64,000 nt of DNA from Streptomyces sp. R28 (GCF_041052385.1 NZ_CP163439.1:1725001-1789000), one strand, 5' to 3'; positions 8,642 through 19,599 are shown, counted from the first letter of the stretch. Notes: generated by a model from the letters alone, not told the origin. Numbers and translations are program-made.

Positions 8642-9828
8642 CGGAGGAGGTGGCGGTGCTCGGCGTGGGCATGCATCCCTGGGGCAAGTGGGGGCGCAGC
8701 TTCGTCGAGTACGGGACGGCGGCGGCCCGCGCGGCGCTCGCGGACGCGGGACTGGAGTGGCGGGACATCGGGTCGATCGTCGGTGCGGACACCGTGCGGG
8801 GCGGCTATCCGGGGTATGTGGCCGGGGCCACGTTCGCGAAGGCGCTCGGCTGGCAGGGCGCCCGGGTCACGAGCGTGTACGCGGCGTGCGCGTCCGGGGC
8901 GCAGGCCGTCAACACCGCTCGGGCGCAGATACTTTCGGGGCTCGCGGACGTGGTGCTCGTGGTGGGCGCCGATGCGGCTCCCAAGGGCTTCTTCCGGCCC
9001 GCGGGCGGCGACCGGCCCGACGATCCGGACTGGCTGCGCTTCCGCGTCCTCGGTGCGACCAATCCGGCGTACTTCGGGCTGTACGCGCGTCGGCGGATGG
9101 CCCTGCACGGCGACACACCCGAGGACTTCGCCCAGGTCAAGGTGAAGAACTCCGCCCTGGGCGCACTCAATCCGTATGCGCGCTACCGCAAGCAGGTCAC
9201 CGCCGAGGAGGTCGCCGCCTCCGCCGTGGTCGCCGATCCCCTGCGGCTGCTCGACATCTGCGCGACCTCGGACGGAGGGGCGGCGCTCGTGCTGGCCGGC
9301 ATGGAGTTCGCGCGTCGGCACGGAGCCCGGGACCCGGTACGGATCCGCGCGGTGTCCACCGTGACACCGCGCTACCCCAACACGGTCCTGGATCTGCCCG
9401 ACATGGCGACGGACTCCGCGGCCGCGGTAGAACCGGCGGCGGAGACGTTCCGGGAGTCGATCGCACGCGCGGCCTACGAGGAAGCGGCCATCGGCCCCGA
9501 GGAACTCTCCTTCGCGGAGGTCTACGACCTGTCCACCGCTCTGGAGTTGCAGTGGTACGAGGATCTGGGGCTGTGCGGCGAGGGAGAGGCCGCGAAGCTG
9601 CTGCGGGAAGGCGCGACGGCGCTGCGGGGACGCATACCCGTGAACATGAGCGGCGGCCTGGCCTCCTTCGGGGAGGCTGTTCCGGCCCAGGCGATAGCCC
9701 AAGTCTGCGAACTCGCCTGGCAGTTGAGGGGCGATGCCGGTGACCGGCAGGTCGCCGGGGCACGTGTGGGGATCGCGGCGAATCAGGGGTTGTTCGGACA
9801 CGGCTCGGCAGTGATAGCGGTGCGGTGA
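8638..9828 (+). CDS. Thiolase-like lipid-transfer protein (SCP-x/Ltp type)
   Basis: A 396-residue thiolase-fold protein. The active-site Cys region is SVYAACASGAQAV around residue 89, and the C-terminal part has NMSGGLASFGEAVPAQ and GLFGHGSAV. The HEAFA motif of biosynthetic thiolases is absent and the region reads EVYDLSTALE, as in SCP-x/Ltp proteins. It starts at the ATG overlapping the DUF35 stop. The pair probably acts on an acyl-CoA in lipid or sterol side-chain degradation by thiolysis or retro-aldol cleavage. No other catabolic genes are adjacent. Confidence 0.87.
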   Translation: MTEEVAVLGVGMHPWGKWGRSFVEYGTAAARAALADAGLEWRDIGSIVGADTVRGGYPGYVAGATFAKALGWQGARVTSVYAACASGAQAVNTARAQILSGLADVVLVVGADAAPKGFFRPAGGDRPDDPDWLRFRVLGATNPAYFGLYARRRMALHGDTPEDFAQVKVKNSALGALNPYARYRKQVTAEEVAASAVVADPLRLLDICATSDGGAALVLAGMEFARRHGARDPVRIRAVSTVTPRYPNTVLDLPDMATDSAAAVEPAAETFRESIARAAYEEAAIGPEELSFAEVYDLSTALELQWYEDLGLCGEGEAAKLLREGATALRGRIPVNMSGGLASFGEAVPAQAIAQVCELAWQLRGDAGDRQVAGARVGIAANQGLFGHGSAVIAVR

Positions 9829-9995
9829 TGCGCGGCCGTGCGACGGACACCAGCGTTCGGCTGTACGAGCGTGCTGGCACCGTCGTACGGCCCGTGAAGC
9901 TGAGTCCTGTCCACGCTGTGTGACCAAGCCGGAATCCTGCGTGAACGTCTCATGAACTGGGCTCGGGCGTCTCCCGGCGGCGAGATCATGCTCCC

Positions 9996-11648
9996 GTGCC
10001 CTCCTGGACGGATACTCTCCGCTTCGCTTTCCAGCCGGTGGTCAATCTGACGACCGGAGGAGTCGCAGGGCTGGAGATACTCGCCCGCCCGGAGACCGGC
10101 GACGTCCTGGCCGAGGCCCGCCGCGATCCCGAACTCGACGACCGGCTCGCCGTGTTGGCGTTCCGTGCGGCGGCCCGTAAGGAGACCTTACTGCCGCTGT
10201 ACGTCAACGTCTTCGCCGGAACCCTCGCCGACCTGGGCGGACTGACACCGCTGCACGACGCCGTGCGCGCCGCGGGGCGACTGCCGTGGGAGGTGACGAT
10301 CAACGTCGTTCCGCCGTACACGCACGTGCCCCAGCACGCGCTGCTGGAAGCGATCGGCGCGCTGCGGGACCAGGGTTTCCGGATCAGCGCGGACGGCATC
10401 GGCGACGGGGACGTACCGCTGAGGTTGCTCACCGACATGACGCCGGACCTGGTGAAACTCGACGCGTCCCTGCTGTCGCGGCCGGCGGCGGTACGGGCGA
10501 TGCGGACGCTGTGCGAGCAGTTGGGAGCGCTCCTGTGCGTCGAGGGTGTGGAGACGGAGCTGCAGTGCGCGTCCGCGCGGTCGGCGGGTGCGCAGCTGGC
10601 TCAGGGGGAGCTGTTCGCTCCCCCGGCTCGGCTGCCGGCAGCGGAGGTATACGTTCCGCCACGCTCCCCCGGACTGGCGGTGACGCCACGCTCGGGGCCG
10701 TCGGTGCGGGAGTTCGTGCGGCCGGCCGCGCTGCTGCCCGCCACCGCGTCCGCAGGCCAGGTGCGAGCGCTGCTGACCGGATCACCGGACGTGTCCGGAG
10801 TGCTGCTGGTGGACTCGAACGGGGTCCCGGTGCGGTCGGTGCACCGCTCCCGGTTCCTGCTGTCGATGTCGGGGAGGTACGGCCATGCTCTGTACGCCGA
10901 CCGGCCGGCGGCCAAGCTCGGAGATCCGCCGCGCACCGTGGGCGTCGAGGCCACCGCGTGGGAGGTGCTGGACGTGGTGGCGGTCGGCGGCCGGGACCGT
11001 ACGTCGGACGATGTGGCCGTGGTCGACAGGTACGGCCGGTGCGTGGGCGTCGTACGGCTCGCGGACCTCGTGCGGGCGCTCGCCGAGACCCGGGTCGAGG
11101 AGGCCGCGGGGCTCAATCCGCTGACGCGGCTGCCCGGTTCGGACGCGATCACCGGTGAGGTGGACCGGCGGATCGCGGACGGGCGGACCTTCGCGCTGAG
11201 TTGGCTGGACGTGGACCACTTCAAGCAGGTCAACGACGGCGCCGGTTTCGCGGCGGGCGACGAGCTGATCCGATCGGTCGGACGGGCGCTGCAGCATGCG
11301 GCGTCCGACAGCACCCGCGTGGGCCACATCGGCGGGGACGACTTCCTGGTGCTCGCGGATCCGGAGGGGCTCCATCCGCTGGCCGCCTCCGTGCTGGACG
11401 CACCCTGGTCCGCGGGCGGGCGTCCCGTCACGCTGTCCCTGGCCACGGTCCTGTGCGAGCCCGGGAGTGTGGCGGACCACCGGCAGGCGGCCTCCTGTCT
11501 GGCGCCGCTGAAGAAGGCCGCGAAGTCACTGAGCGGGGCGAGCTGGGTGCTGGGCCGTGCGGGGCTGTCCGGGCACGAGATCCTCCGCGGCGTGGCGGCG
11601 GAGACGGCCCCGGCCGAGTGGGCGGTGGCGGACCCGAGCAGGGGGTGA
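9996..11648 (+). CDS. EAL-CBS-GGDEF hybrid protein (cyclic-di-GMP signalling)
   Basis: A 550-residue cytosolic protein with an uncommon domain order. An EAL domain comes first (about 1-220), then a CBS-like pair (about 240-380), then GGDEF (about 385-535). The GGDEF signature reads GGDDF at 446-450, so cyclase activity is plausible; no RxxD inhibitory site is seen five residues before it. In the EAL part the Glu of GLEILAR (E27), the Asn of YVNVF, KLD and VEGVE are kept, but DDFGTG reads DGIGDG, losing the second Asp of the metal pair, so phosphodiesterase activity may be weak or lost. It starts at GTG 9996. It may correspond to the GGDEF protein SCO1397 (from memory). Confidence 0.88.
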   Translation: MPSWTDTLRFAFQPVVNLTTGGVAGLEILARPETGDVLAEARRDPELDDRLAVLAFRAAARKETLLPLYVNVFAGTLADLGGLTPLHDAVRAAGRLPWEVTINVVPPYTHVPQHALLEAIGALRDQGFRISADGIGDGDVPLRLLTDMTPDLVKLDASLLSRPAAVRAMRTLCEQLGALLCVEGVETELQCASARSAGAQLAQGELFAPPARLPAAEVYVPPRSPGLAVTPRSGPSVREFVRPAALLPATASAGQVRALLTGSPDVSGVLLVDSNGVPVRSVHRSRFLLSMSGRYGHALYADRPAAKLGDPPRTVGVEATAWEVLDVVAVGGRDRTSDDVAVVDRYGRCVGVVRLADLVRALAETRVEEAAGLNPLTRLPGSDAITGEVDRRIADGRTFALSWLDVDHFKQVNDGAGFAAGDELIRSVGRALQHAASDSTRVGHIGGDDFLVLADPEGLHPLAASVLDAPWSAGGRPVTLSLATVLCEPGSVADHRQAASCLAPLKKAAKSLSGASWVLGRAGLSGHEILRGVAAETAPAEWAVADPSRG

Positions 11649-12129
11649 GACGCTTTCCCCACGAGGTCGGCGGAGGCCAAAGGGCGTCCGACGGCCTTAG
11701 CACAGCCATGGTCTTCGACCCCTGCCGGGTCAGCAGGAAATGGCCAGCCTGCCGGCACCAGCAGGGCCTCGGCGTCCGTCCCACCTCCGAACGGGCGTGC
11801 CACGAGCCGTGTGCGCTACGGTCCGTGACTCGTCGGTGCGCCCCCAACCGTTGGCGTCGGCGACCTTGACGCCCCCTGGACGTCGGTGAACACTTCCCGG
11901 TGTCGGTCGACATCGCCGTACATTCTCGGCGTATCCACGCACTGCGCCGCGCGGTTCCGCCTGGACCATGGCTCCCTTCCCCCACGGGTGAGTCGGCTGC
12001 GACGGCACGCTCGTCACGGACGCCGGGCGGGGCGCGGGACCTCCCTGCCTTCGGCTGAAGTCGCCGTGGGAAACGCACCCCGCACGGAGAACCGGGGCCG
12101 ATCGTCCCGGTCAGGGCCTAGGAGCCGCC
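11649..12129. other. Gene-free stretch upstream of glpF
   Basis: No convincing coding frame in 481 bases: the open frames here lack Streptomyces codon bias and good ribosome sites. The end carries AGGAG six bases before the glpF ATG. The glpFK promoter must lie here; I found no clear inverted repeat that would identify a GylR-type operator. Confidence 0.6.
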
Positions 12130-12855
12130 ATGAGCAACGGAGACATATTCCTCGGTGAGGTCATCGGAACCGCGATCCTGATCCTCTTCGGGGCCGGAGT
12201 CGTCGCCGCGGTCGTACTCAACTATTCGAAGGCGAAGGACGCGGGGTGGGTCGTCATCGCGTTCGGCTGGGGATTCGGCGTGATGGCCGGCGCGTACACC
12301 GCCGCACCGCTGTCCGGAGGACAACTCAACCCGGCCGTGACGATCGGCATCGCCATCGACACCGGCGAATGGGACAAGGTCCACATCTACATCGCCGGCC
12401 AGATGGTCGGCGCGATCCTCGGTGCGGTGCTGTGCTGGCTGGTCTACTTCGCGCAGTTCCAGGCCAACGCCGACGAGGAGATCGCTCAGCCGACCCTCGG
12501 GATCTTCTCCACCGCGCCCGCGATCCGCAATGTGGTGGCCAACCTCATCACCGAGATCATCGCGACGATCGCGCTGGTGCTGCCGATCCTCGCCTTCGGT
12601 CTGACCAAGGGGCTCGGCGTGTCCGGCACCGCGATCCTGATCGTCTCGTTCCTGGTGGTCGGCATCGGTCTGTCGCTCGGTGGTCCCACGGGATACGCCA
12701 TCAACCCGGCCCGTGACCTGGGCCCCCGCATCGTCCACACCCTGCTCCCGATTCCCAACAAGGGCACGTCGGACTGGGGTTACGCATGGATTCCGGTGGT
12801 GGGGCCGCTGATCGGCGGGGTGCTGTCCGGGGTCATCTTCAACGCAGCCTTCTGA
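12130..12855 (+). CDS. glpF: Glycerol uptake facilitator (aquaglyceroporin, MIP family)
   Basis: A 241-residue channel for diffusion of glycerol across the membrane. Six hydrophobic segments and both half-helix NPA boxes are visible: [11 protein letters not shown] near residue 62 and [12 protein letters not shown] near 195. The Asp after the second NPAR (NPARDLGP) is the mark of glycerol-conducting members rather than pure water channels. The ATG has AGGAG upstream. glpK follows 22 bases later, so the two are one operon. No glpD or gylR gene is adjacent, so this is probably a secondary copy of the glycerol system. Confidence 0.95.
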   Translation: MSNGDIFLGEVIGTAILILFGAGVVAAVVLNYSKAKDAGWVVIAFGWGFGVMAGAYTAAPLSGGQLNPAVTIGIAIDTGEWDKVHIYIAGQMVGAILGAVLCWLVYFAQFQANADEEIAQPTLGIFSTAPAIRNVVANLITEIIATIALVLPILAFGLTKGLGVSGTAILIVSFLVVGIGLSLGGPTGYAINPARDLGPRIVHTLLPIPNKGTSDWGYAWIPVVGPLIGGVLSGVIFNAAF

Positions 12856-12877
12856 AGGAACAGACGAAGGGGACGTC

Positions 12878-14389
12878 ATGACGGACAAGTTCGTCGCCGC
12901 TATCGACCAGGGCACGACCTCCAGCCGTTGCATCATCTTCAACCAGGACGGCGCCATCGTGGCCGTCGACCAGCGCGAGCACCGCCAGATCTTCCCCAAG
13001 CCCGGCTGGGTGGAGCACGACGCCACCGAGATCTGGTCCAAGGTGCAGGCCGTGGTCGCCGGGGCGATCGCCAAGGCGGGGCTGCGTGCGGACCAGCTCA
13101 GCGCCCTCGGAATCACCAACCAGCGCGAGACGACGGTCCTGTGGGACCGCGCGACGGGCAAGCCGGTGCACAACGCGATCGTGTGGCAGGACACGCGTAC
13201 CGCGGCGCTGTGCAACCAACTCGGCGGTTCGGATGGGCAGGACCGTTTCCGCGAGCAGACCGGGCTGCCGCTGGCCAGCTACTTCTCCGGCCCGAAGGCG
13301 GCCTGGCTGCTGGACAACGTGCCCGGCCTCAGGGCCCGCGCCGAGCACGGCGAGATCGCCTTCGGCACCATCGACTCCTGGCTGATCTGGAACCTCACCG
13401 GCGGCACGGACGGCGGGCACCACGTCACCGACGTGACGAACGCCGGACGCACCATGCTGATGAACCTGGAGACCCTGCAGTGGGACTCCTCGATCCTGTC
13501 CGCAATGAACGTGCCGGAGGCCGTCCTGCCGGAGATCAGGTCCTCCGCCGAGGTGTACGGGACCGCGGTCGGACAGTTGTCCGGCGTGCCCGTCGCGTCC
13601 GCACTGGGCGACCAGCAGGCGGCTGTGTTCGGGCAGGCCTGCTACGACGTGGGCACGGCCAAGAACACGTACGGCACGGGCAGCTTCCTGCTGCTCAACA
13701 CGGGCAACCGGCCGGTGCCGTCGAAGAGCGGGCTGCTGACGACCATGGGCTACAAGATCGGCAGTGAGGCGCCCGTGTACTGCTTGGAGGGGTCGATAGC
13801 GATAACGGGCGCGCTGGTCCAATGGTTCCGCGACCAGCTCGGCATCATCCGCACCGCTGACGAGATCGAGTCCCTGGCGGCAAGCGTCGAGGACAACGGA
13901 GGCGCGTACATCGTGCCCGCCTTCTCCGGCCTGTTCGCCCCGTACTGGCGCTCCGACGCGCGCGGTGTCATCACCGGACTGACGCGCTACGTCACGAAGG
14001 CGCACCTCGCGCGCGCGGTGCTGGAGGCGACGAGCTGGCAGACGCGCGAGGTCGTGGACGCCATGTACCAGGACTCCGGGGTGCAGATCACGACCCTGAA
14101 GGTCGACGGCGGCATGACGAAGAACAACCTGCTCATGCAGCACCAGGCGGATGTGCTCGACGTGCCTGTGATCCGGCCCAAGGTCTCCGAGACGACCTGT
14201 CTGGGTGCCGCCTACGCGGCGGGGCTGGCCACGGGTGTGTGGAACGACCTGGACGAGCTCAAGACGCACTGGGCGAAGGACGTCGAGTGGACGCCCACCA
14301 TGACGGCCGCCGTGCGCGACCGCGAGTACCACAACTGGCGTAAGGCGGTGGAGAAGAGCTTCGGCTGGCAGGAGGACGGCGAGAACTGA
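12878..14389 (+). CDS. glpK: Glycerol kinase
   Basis: A FGGY-family kinase that phosphorylates glycerol at position 3 with ATP, trapping what GlpF admits. It has 503 residues, the normal length. Hallmarks are [15 protein letters not shown] at the N terminus, the [13 protein letters not shown] strand, the [14 protein letters not shown] segment, and [11 protein letters not shown] in the C-terminal domain. It is the second gene of the glpFK operon. Downstream, an inverted-repeat region separates it from the convergent conservon genes. Confidence 0.97.
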   Translation: MTDKFVAAIDQGTTSSRCIIFNQDGAIVAVDQREHRQIFPKPGWVEHDATEIWSKVQAVVAGAIAKAGLRADQLSALGITNQRETTVLWDRATGKPVHNAIVWQDTRTAALCNQLGGSDGQDRFREQTGLPLASYFSGPKAAWLLDNVPGLRARAEHGEIAFGTIDSWLIWNLTGGTDGGHHVTDVTNAGRTMLMNLETLQWDSSILSAMNVPEAVLPEIRSSAEVYGTAVGQLSGVPVASALGDQQAAVFGQACYDVGTAKNTYGTGSFLLLNTGNRPVPSKSGLLTTMGYKIGSEAPVYCLEGSIAITGALVQWFRDQLGIIRTADEIESLAASVEDNGGAYIVPAFSGLFAPYWRSDARGVITGLTRYVTKAHLARAVLEATSWQTREVVDAMYQDSGVQITTLKVDGGMTKNNLLMQHQADVLDVPVIRPKVSETTCLGAAYAAGLATGVWNDLDELKTHWAKDVEWTPTMTAAVRDREYHNWRKAVEKSFGWQEDGEN

Positions 14390-14415
14390 CGGAGACGGCG
14401 AGAGCCGTGATCGGT

Positions 14416-14494
14416 GCACGCGTGCGTGCGTTCCGCTCGAACCACGCGCGCGTGCCCATGAGCCGCGGCTCGTACCCCGGTCGGCGGGGGTACG
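14416..14494. terminator. Inverted repeats between glpK and cvnD
   Basis: Two potential stems: GCACGCG (14416-14422) with CGCGTGC (14449-14455), and the stronger CGTACCCC (14471-14478) with GGGGTACG (14487-14494). They lie between two convergent operons and probably form a bidirectional terminator. Confidence 0.6.
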
Positions 14495-14516
14495 GGCCGC
14501 ACCCTCGCTCCAGACT

Positions 14517-15122
14517 TCAGGTAGTCACCGTCTGACGGCGGTCCGCCTGATAGGCCATCGCATGCTGGACGACGCCGATGAGGGTCTCCTTGACGGACTC
14601 CCGGTCGCGCGCGTCGCACAGCAGCAGCGGTACGCCGTCGTCGAGGTCGAGGGCTTGGCGGATGGCCTCCGCCGGGTAACGGGCGGCTCCCTCGAAGCAG
14701 TTGACGCCGACGACGAAGGGTATGGAGCGCCGTTCGAAGTAGTCCACGGCCGCGAAGCAGTCCTCGAGGCGGCGGGTGTCGGCCAGGACGACGGCGCCGA
14801 GCGCGCCCTCCGAGAGCTCGTCCCACATGAACCAGAACCGCTCCTGGCCGGGCGTACCGAAGAGGTACAGCACCAGGTCCTCGCGCAGCGTGATGCGGCC
14901 GAAGTCCATGGCGACGGTGGTGGTGCGCTTGCCCTCGACACCGCTCGTGTCGTCGACCGGACGCCCGGCCTCCGTGAGCAGTTCCTCGGTGCGCAGCGGC
15001 CTGATCTCGCTGACCGCGGCGACGAGGGTGGTCTTGCCCACGCCGAAGCCGCCGGCCACCAGGATCTTGAGCGTGACGGGCTCGACCGGAGGCTTCCCGC
15101 GCTCAGAACGCCCGAAGATCAT
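14517..15122 (-). CDS. cvnD: Conservon GTP-binding protein (CvnD type)
   Basis: A small Ras/MglA-like GTPase of 201 residues, the fourth component of Streptomyces conservons, where it works with a sensor-kinase-like CvnA, a roadblock CvnB and a DUF742 CvnC at the membrane. The P-loop is [11 protein letters not shown] (about residues 25-35); the DFGRITL and [13 protein letters not shown] segments are the switch regions, and NCFEG stands at the usual NKxD position. The start [15 protein letters not shown] overlaps the end of the preceding oxoprolinase gene by 20 bases, with its ribosome site (GCAGGAG) inside that gene. It is therefore separated from its usual partners by a 3.6-kb enzyme gene. 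Confidence 0.92.
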   Translation of the reverse strand: MIFGRSERGKPPVEPVTLKILVAGGFGVGKTTLVAAVSEIRPLRTEELLTEAGRPVDDTSGVEGKRTTTVAMDFGRITLREDLVLYLFGTPGQERFWFMWDELSEGALGAVVLADTRRLEDCFAAVDYFERRSIPFVVGVNCFEGAARYPAEAIRQALDLDDGVPLLLCDARDRESVKETLIGVVQHAMAYQADRRQTVTT

Positions 15123-18100
15123 CGATCTCTTCTCCTGCTTGATGGGGGTCGCGCGACGGTGGGCCGTAGCCTCCGCCGCCGGGGGTTTCGATGACGAGTA
15201 CGTCGCCGGGGCCGACGTCGGCCGAGTCGCTTCCGGCGAGTGCGGTGGCCGTGCCGTCCGCACGTTCGACGCGGTTGGCGCCCAGCGCGCCGGGTTCGCC
15301 GCCCGCCATGCCGTACGGCGGGACCCTGCGGTGCTGGGACAGCGTGGAGACGGTCATCGGCTCGTGGAACCGGATACGGCGCACAGCACCGTCCCCGCCG
15401 TGCCACTGGCCGGCGCCGCCGCTGCCGTGCCGCAGGGCGAACTCGTCGAGCTGTACCGGCAGTCGCCACTCCAGCACTTCGGGATCGGTGAGCCGCGAGT
15501 TGGTCATGTGGGTCTGCACGACGGGCGCGCCGGGGAACCCGTCGCCCGCGCCGGATCCGGAGGCCACGGTCTCGTAGTACTGGTGGCGTTCGTTGCCGAA
15601 GGTCACGTTGTTCATGGTGCCGGAGCCCTCGGCCTGGACACCCAGTGCGGCGTAGAGGGCACCGGTGATCGCCTGGGACGTCTCCACGTTGCCCGCGACA
15701 ACCGCCGCCGGGGGTTCGGGAGCGAGCATGGAACCGGGCGGCACGATGATCTCGAGGGGGCGCAGGCAGCCGTCGTTGAGGGGGATGTCGTCGTCGACCA
15801 GGGTGCGAAAGACGTACAGGACCGCCGCATTGACGACCGAGAAGGGGGCGTTGAAGTTCGTGGCCAACTGCGGGGAGGTGCCGGTGAAGTCGACGGTGGC
15901 GGCGCGGTTCTCACGGTCCACGCGCACGCGTACCCGGATGACGGCGCCGGAGTCGGTCTCGTAGGCGTACTCGCCGTCGTCAAGGGCGTCGATGACGCCG
16001 CGTACCGCTTCCTCCGCGTTGTCCTGGACGTGCTTCATGTACGCCTGGACGACGTCGAGGCCGAAGTTCTCGATCATGCGGGCGACTTCGTCGACGCCCT
16101 TCTGGTTGGCCGCGATCTGGGCGCGCAGATCGGCGAGGTTGGTCTTCGGGTTGCGCGAGGGGTAGGGCGCCTCGGTGAGCAGGCGGCGGGTCTCCTCCTC
16201 GCGGAAGCGGCCGTTCTCGGCGAGCAGCCAGTTGTCGAAGAGGATGCCCTCCTCCTCGATGCTGCGGCTGTTGGCGGGCATGGAGCCGGGGGCGATGCCG
16301 CCGATCTCGGCGTGGTGGCCGCGTGAGGCGACGTAGAAGAGGATCCGGTCACCCTCCGTGCTTGCGGTGTCGAAGACCGGGGTGATCACGGTGACATCGG
16401 GCAGGTGGGTGCCGCCGTGGTACGGGTCGTTGACGGCGTAGGTGTCGCCGGGGCGCATCCGGGAGCCGCGGCGCCGGATGACCTCCTTGACGCTGGTGCC
16501 CATCGAGCCCAGGTGGACGGGGATGTGCGGGGCGTTCGCCACCAGGTTTCCGTCCGGGTCGAAGAGCGCGCAGGAGAAGTCCAGGCGTTCCTTGATGTTG
16601 ACGGACTGGGCGGTGGACTCGAGCCGGGCGCCCATCTGTTCGGCGATGGACATGAAGAGGTTGTTGAAGACCTCGAGGAGAACCGGGTCGGCTTCTGTGT
16701 CGAGCTCGGAACTCTGCGTAATCGCCGCGCGTTCCATGACCAGATGCCCGTCGTCGGTCGTCGCGGCTCGCCAGCCTTCGTCGACGACGGTCGTCGCACT
16801 GGCCTCGGTGATGATCGCCGGGCCGGTGACGGTCTGGCCGGGAGGCAGATCCTCGCGGCGGTGGAGGGGTGCGTCGCGCCAGGTGCCGCCCGTGTGGAGG
16901 CGGACGGTTTGCGCGGTGGCAGGGGTGGCTTCGTAGGGAGCGAGAGCGGAGAGATCGGGGGGTTCGGTGATGCCGGTGGCTTCGACGGAGAGGGCTTCGA
17001 CGACGATCGGGCGGTCGAGGGTGAAGGAGTACGTGGCGCGATGACGATCTTCGAAGGCGCGCCGCATGGTGTCGGGCTCGGTGAGTTCGACGGTGAGGGT
17101 GGTGTCGGTGCCGTCGTAGCGGAGTTGGGCGCGTCGGGTGACCTTGATGCGGTCCTCGGGGACCTCCTCGTCGAGGAGTTCGCTGCGGGCAGCGGATTCG
17201 AGGTCGTCCGCGGTCTTCAGGACGCCGGGCATGGAGGTGGCCTCCAGGGATGCCTCGACGGACTGTTCGCGCATGGCCGTGGTGTCGGCGAGGCCGATGC
17301 CGAGTGCGGAGAGGACACCGGCCATGGGCGGCACGAGGACGGTGCGGATGCCGAGCGAGTCGGCGACCATGCACGCGTGCTGGCCACCCGCACCACCGAA
17401 GGTGGTGAGCGCGTAGCGGGTGACGTCGTGGCCCTTCTGGACGGAGATCCGCTTCACGGCGTTGGCGATGTTGGCGACCGCGATCTGCAGGTAGCCCTCG
17501 GCGACCTGCTCGGGGGTGCGGTCGTCGTCGGTCCGCTCACGGATGTCGCGCGCCAGGGCGGTGAAGCGCTCACGGACGAGGGTGTCGTCGAGGGGCTGGT
17601 CGCCGTCAGGGCCGAACACCTTGGGAAAGTGGGCGGGTTGGATGCGGCCGAGCATGACATTGGCGTCCGTGACCGCGAGCGGGCCACCGCCCCGGTAGCA
17701 GGCGGGTCCCGGGTCCGCGCCCGCCGAGTCCGGCCCTACGCGGTAGCGGGAGCCGTCGAAGTGGAGGACCGAGCCGCCGCCTGCCGCGACGGTGTGGATG
17801 TCCAGCATGGGGGCGCGCAGGCGGACGCCGGAGATCTGTGTGGTGAAGACCCGTTCGTACTCGCCGGCGAAGTGCGAGACATCGGTGGAGGTGCCGCCCA
17901 TGTCGAAACCGATGACGCGCTCGAAGCCGGCGAGCTGCGACATGCGTGCCATGCCCACGATGCCTCCGGCGGGGCCGGAGAGGATGGCGTCCTTGCCACG
18001 GAACTGCCCGGCTTCGGCGAGACCACCGTTGGACTGCATGAACATCAGCCGTACGCCTTCGAGCTCGTCGGCGACGTGCTGGACGTAGCGGCGCAGCACG

Positions 18101-18732
18101 GGCGAGAGGTAGGCGTCGACGACAGCGGTGTCACCGCGCGGGACGAGTTTCATCAGAGGGCTGACCTCGCTCGACAGCGAGATCTGCGGGAAGCCGATGC
18201 GGGCGGCGAGCTCGCCGACGGCCTGTTCGTGGGCGGGGTGGAGGTGGCTGTGCATGCAGACCACGGCGACGGCGCGGATCCCCTCGTCGTACGCCTCCTG
18301 GAGAGGGCCGGCGAGGGCATCCAGGTCGGGAGTGCGCAGGACGGTGCCGTCGGCGGCGATGCGTTCGTCGACCTCGACGACCCGTTCGTAGAGCAGTTCA
18401 GGGAGCTCGATGCGGCGGGCGAAGATGCGGGGCCGGTTCTGGTAGGCGATGCGCAGGGCGTCGCGGAAGCCGCGGGTGATGACCAGCAGCGTCCGCTCGC
18501 CCTTGCGCTCGAGCAGGGCGTTCGTGGCGACCGTCGTGCCCATCCGTACGGCCTCGATGGGCTGGTCGTGGGAGCCGTTCAGCAGTTCGCGTACGCCCGC
18601 GACAGCCGCGTCGGAGTATCGGGCCGGGTTCTCCGACAGGAGTTTATGGGTCAGCAGACGGCCGTCCGGGCGTCGCGCGACGATGTCCGTGAAGGTGCCG
18701 CCACGGTCGACCCAGAACTGCCAGCCTGTCAC
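15103..18732 (-). CDS. ATP-dependent 5-oxoprolinase / hydantoinase (HyuAB fusion, OPLAH type)
   Basis: A 1209-residue fusion of hydantoinase A and B domains, as in eukaryote-type 5-oxoprolinase, which opens 5-oxo-L-proline to glutamate with ATP; N-methylhydantoinases and acetone carboxylase subunits are relatives. The HyuA half (about 1-680) begins [19 protein letters not shown], with [14 protein letters not shown] and [15 protein letters not shown] further on. The HyuB half (about 690-1190) has [30 protein letters not shown] and [11 protein letters not shown]. It starts at a GTG with only a weak GGGG upstream, 24 bases after cvnC. Its 3' end overlaps cvnD. The position inside a conservon is unusual. 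The substrate, oxoproline versus another cyclic amide, is not proven by sequence. Confidence 0.9.
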   Translation of the reverse strand: MTGWQFWVDRGGTFTDIVARRPDGRLLTHKLLSENPARYSDAAVAGVRELLNGSHDQPIEAVRMGTTVATNALLERKGERTLLVITRGFRDALRIAYQNRPRIFARRIELPELLYERVVEVDERIAADGTVLRTPDLDALAGPLQEAYDEGIRAVAVVCMHSHLHPAHEQAVGELAARIGFPQISLSSEVSPLMKLVPRGDTAVVDAYLSPVLRRYVQHVADELEGVRLMFMQSNGGLAEAGQFRGKDAILSGPAGGIVGMARMSQLAGFERVIGFDMGGTSTDVSHFAGEYERVFTTQISGVRLRAPMLDIHTVAAGGGSVLHFDGSRYRVGPDSAGADPGPACYRGGGPLAVTDANVMLGRIQPAHFPKVFGPDGDQPLDDTLVRERFTALARDIRERTDDDRTPEQVAEGYLQIAVANIANAVKRISVQKGHDVTRYALTTFGGAGGQHACMVADSLGIRTVLVPPMAGVLSALGIGLADTTAMREQSVEASLEATSMPGVLKTADDLESAARSELLDEEVPEDRIKVTRRAQLRYDGTDTTLTVELTEPDTMRRAFEDRHRATYSFTLDRPIVVEALSVEATGITEPPDLSALAPYEATPATAQTVRLHTGGTWRDAPLHRREDLPPGQTVTGPAIITEASATTVVDEGWRAATTDDGHLVMERAAITQSSELDTEADPVLLEVFNNLFMSIAEQMGARLESTAQSVNIKERLDFSCALFDPDGNLVANAPHIPVHLGSMGTSVKEVIRRRGSRMRPGDTYAVNDPYHGGTHLPDVTVITPVFDTASTEGDRILFYVASRGHHAEIGGIAPGSMPANSRSIEEEGILFDNWLLAENGRFREEETRRLLTEAPYPSRNPKTNLADLRAQIAANQKGVDEVARMIENFGLDVVQAYMKHVQDNAEEAVRGVIDALDDGEYAYETDSGAVIRVRVRVDRENRAATVDFTGTSPQLATNFNAPFSVVNAAVLYVFRTLVDDDIPLNDGCLRPLEIIVPPGSMLAPEPPAAVVAGNVETSQAITGALYAALGVQAEGSGTMNNVTFGNERHQYYETVASGSGAGDGFPGAPVVQTHMTNSRLTDPEVLEWRLPVQLDEFALRHGSGGAGQWHGGDGAVRRIRFHEPMTVSTLSQHRRVPPYGMAGGEPGALGANRVERADGTATALAGSDSADVGPGDVLVIETPGGGGYGPPSRDPHQAGEEIDDLRAF

Positions 18733-18756
18733 GTCACTACCCCGCTTCCACGCCGC

Positions 18757-19152
18757 TCACAGCGCCCGCAGGCCGTTGATCACGTCGCGCAGAATACTCT
18801 CGTCCACCAGCTCGGCAGGCGGTACGGGCCGGTTCACATGGACGAATTCCGCGTCCACGAGATCCCCGATGAGCACCCGTACGACTCCGATGGGCAGGTC
18901 GAGCTCGGCGGAGAGTTCGGCAACGGACTGCGGGACGTCACGGCACAGCTCGACGATGTCCACGTGCTCCGGGGACAGCATCGAGTCCGCTTCCGGATCG
19001 TCCGCGTGCGGTTCCGCGACGACCACCGCGATCAGGTCGAGGCGGTGCTGGGCCGCACTGGTGGTGCGGCCGCGCGTCATGGCGTACGGACGGACGACCG
19101 GCCCGGCCTCGTCGTCGAACCAGTGACTTCTTCCCTGACCGTCAGCGCTCAT
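18757..19152 (-). CDS. cvnC: Conservon DUF742 protein (CvnC type)
   Basis: A 131-residue DUF742 protein with a winged-helix-like fold, the third conservon component. The conserved core is VVRPYAMTRGRT near residue 19, then ELCRDVPQSVAELSAEL and LPIGVVRVLIGDLVD, ending in the typical LRDVINGLRAL. It lies nine bases after cvnB and 24 before the oxoprolinase gene. Its exact biochemical role is not established for the family. Confidence 0.93.
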   Translation of the reverse strand: MSADGQGRSHWFDDEAGPVVRPYAMTRGRTTSAAQHRLDLIAVVVAEPHADDPEADSMLSPEHVDIVELCRDVPQSVAELSAELDLPIGVVRVLIGDLVDAEFVHVNRPVPPAELVDESILRDVINGLRAL

Positions 19153-19161
19153 GCCATCCCA

Positions 19162-19599
19162 CTACCCGCCCGCGGGCAGATCGGTGCGCGGAGCGGCACC
19201 CAGATGCACTCCGACCCGCTTGACGAGGAGCGTCATCTCGTACGCGACCAGGCCGACGTCCGAGTCGGCGTCCGAGAGCACGGCGAGGCAGCTGCCGTCG
19301 CCTGCGGCCGTCACGAACAGGAAGGCGTCGTCGAGCTCGACGACGGTCTGCCGGACGTTGCCCGCCTCGAAGTGGCGGCCCACGCCCTTGGCCAGGCTGT
19401 GGAATCCGGACGCGACGGCGGCCAGGTGCTCGCTGTCCTCGCGGGTCAGATCCTTGGACACCCCCGTCGGCAGGCCGTCGCCGGAGAGCACGAGGGCCTT
19501 ACGGATGCTGGCAACGCGGTCCACCAGGTCGTCGAGGAGCCAGTTGAGCTCGCCGGACTGGTTGGTCGCGGTGTGGCCGGTCGCCTTCGGTGCGGTCAT
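19162..19599 (-). CDS. cvnB: Conservon roadblock/LC7 protein (CvnB type)
   Basis: A 145-residue roadblock/LC7-domain protein. In conservons it is thought to act with the CvnD GTPase, as MglB does with MglA. Family features are ELNWLLDDLVDRVASIRKAL, LSGDGLPTGVSKDL and the DSEHLAAVASGFHSLA helix. Its ATG overlaps the cvnA stop (ATGA), which fixes the start and indicates coupled translation. Confidence 0.94.
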   Translation of the reverse strand: MTAPKATGHTATNQSGELNWLLDDLVDRVASIRKALVLSGDGLPTGVSKDLTREDSEHLAAVASGFHSLAKGVGRHFEAGNVRQTVVELDDAFLFVTAAGDGSCLAVLSDADSDVGLVAYEMTLLVKRVGVHLGAAPRTDLPAGG

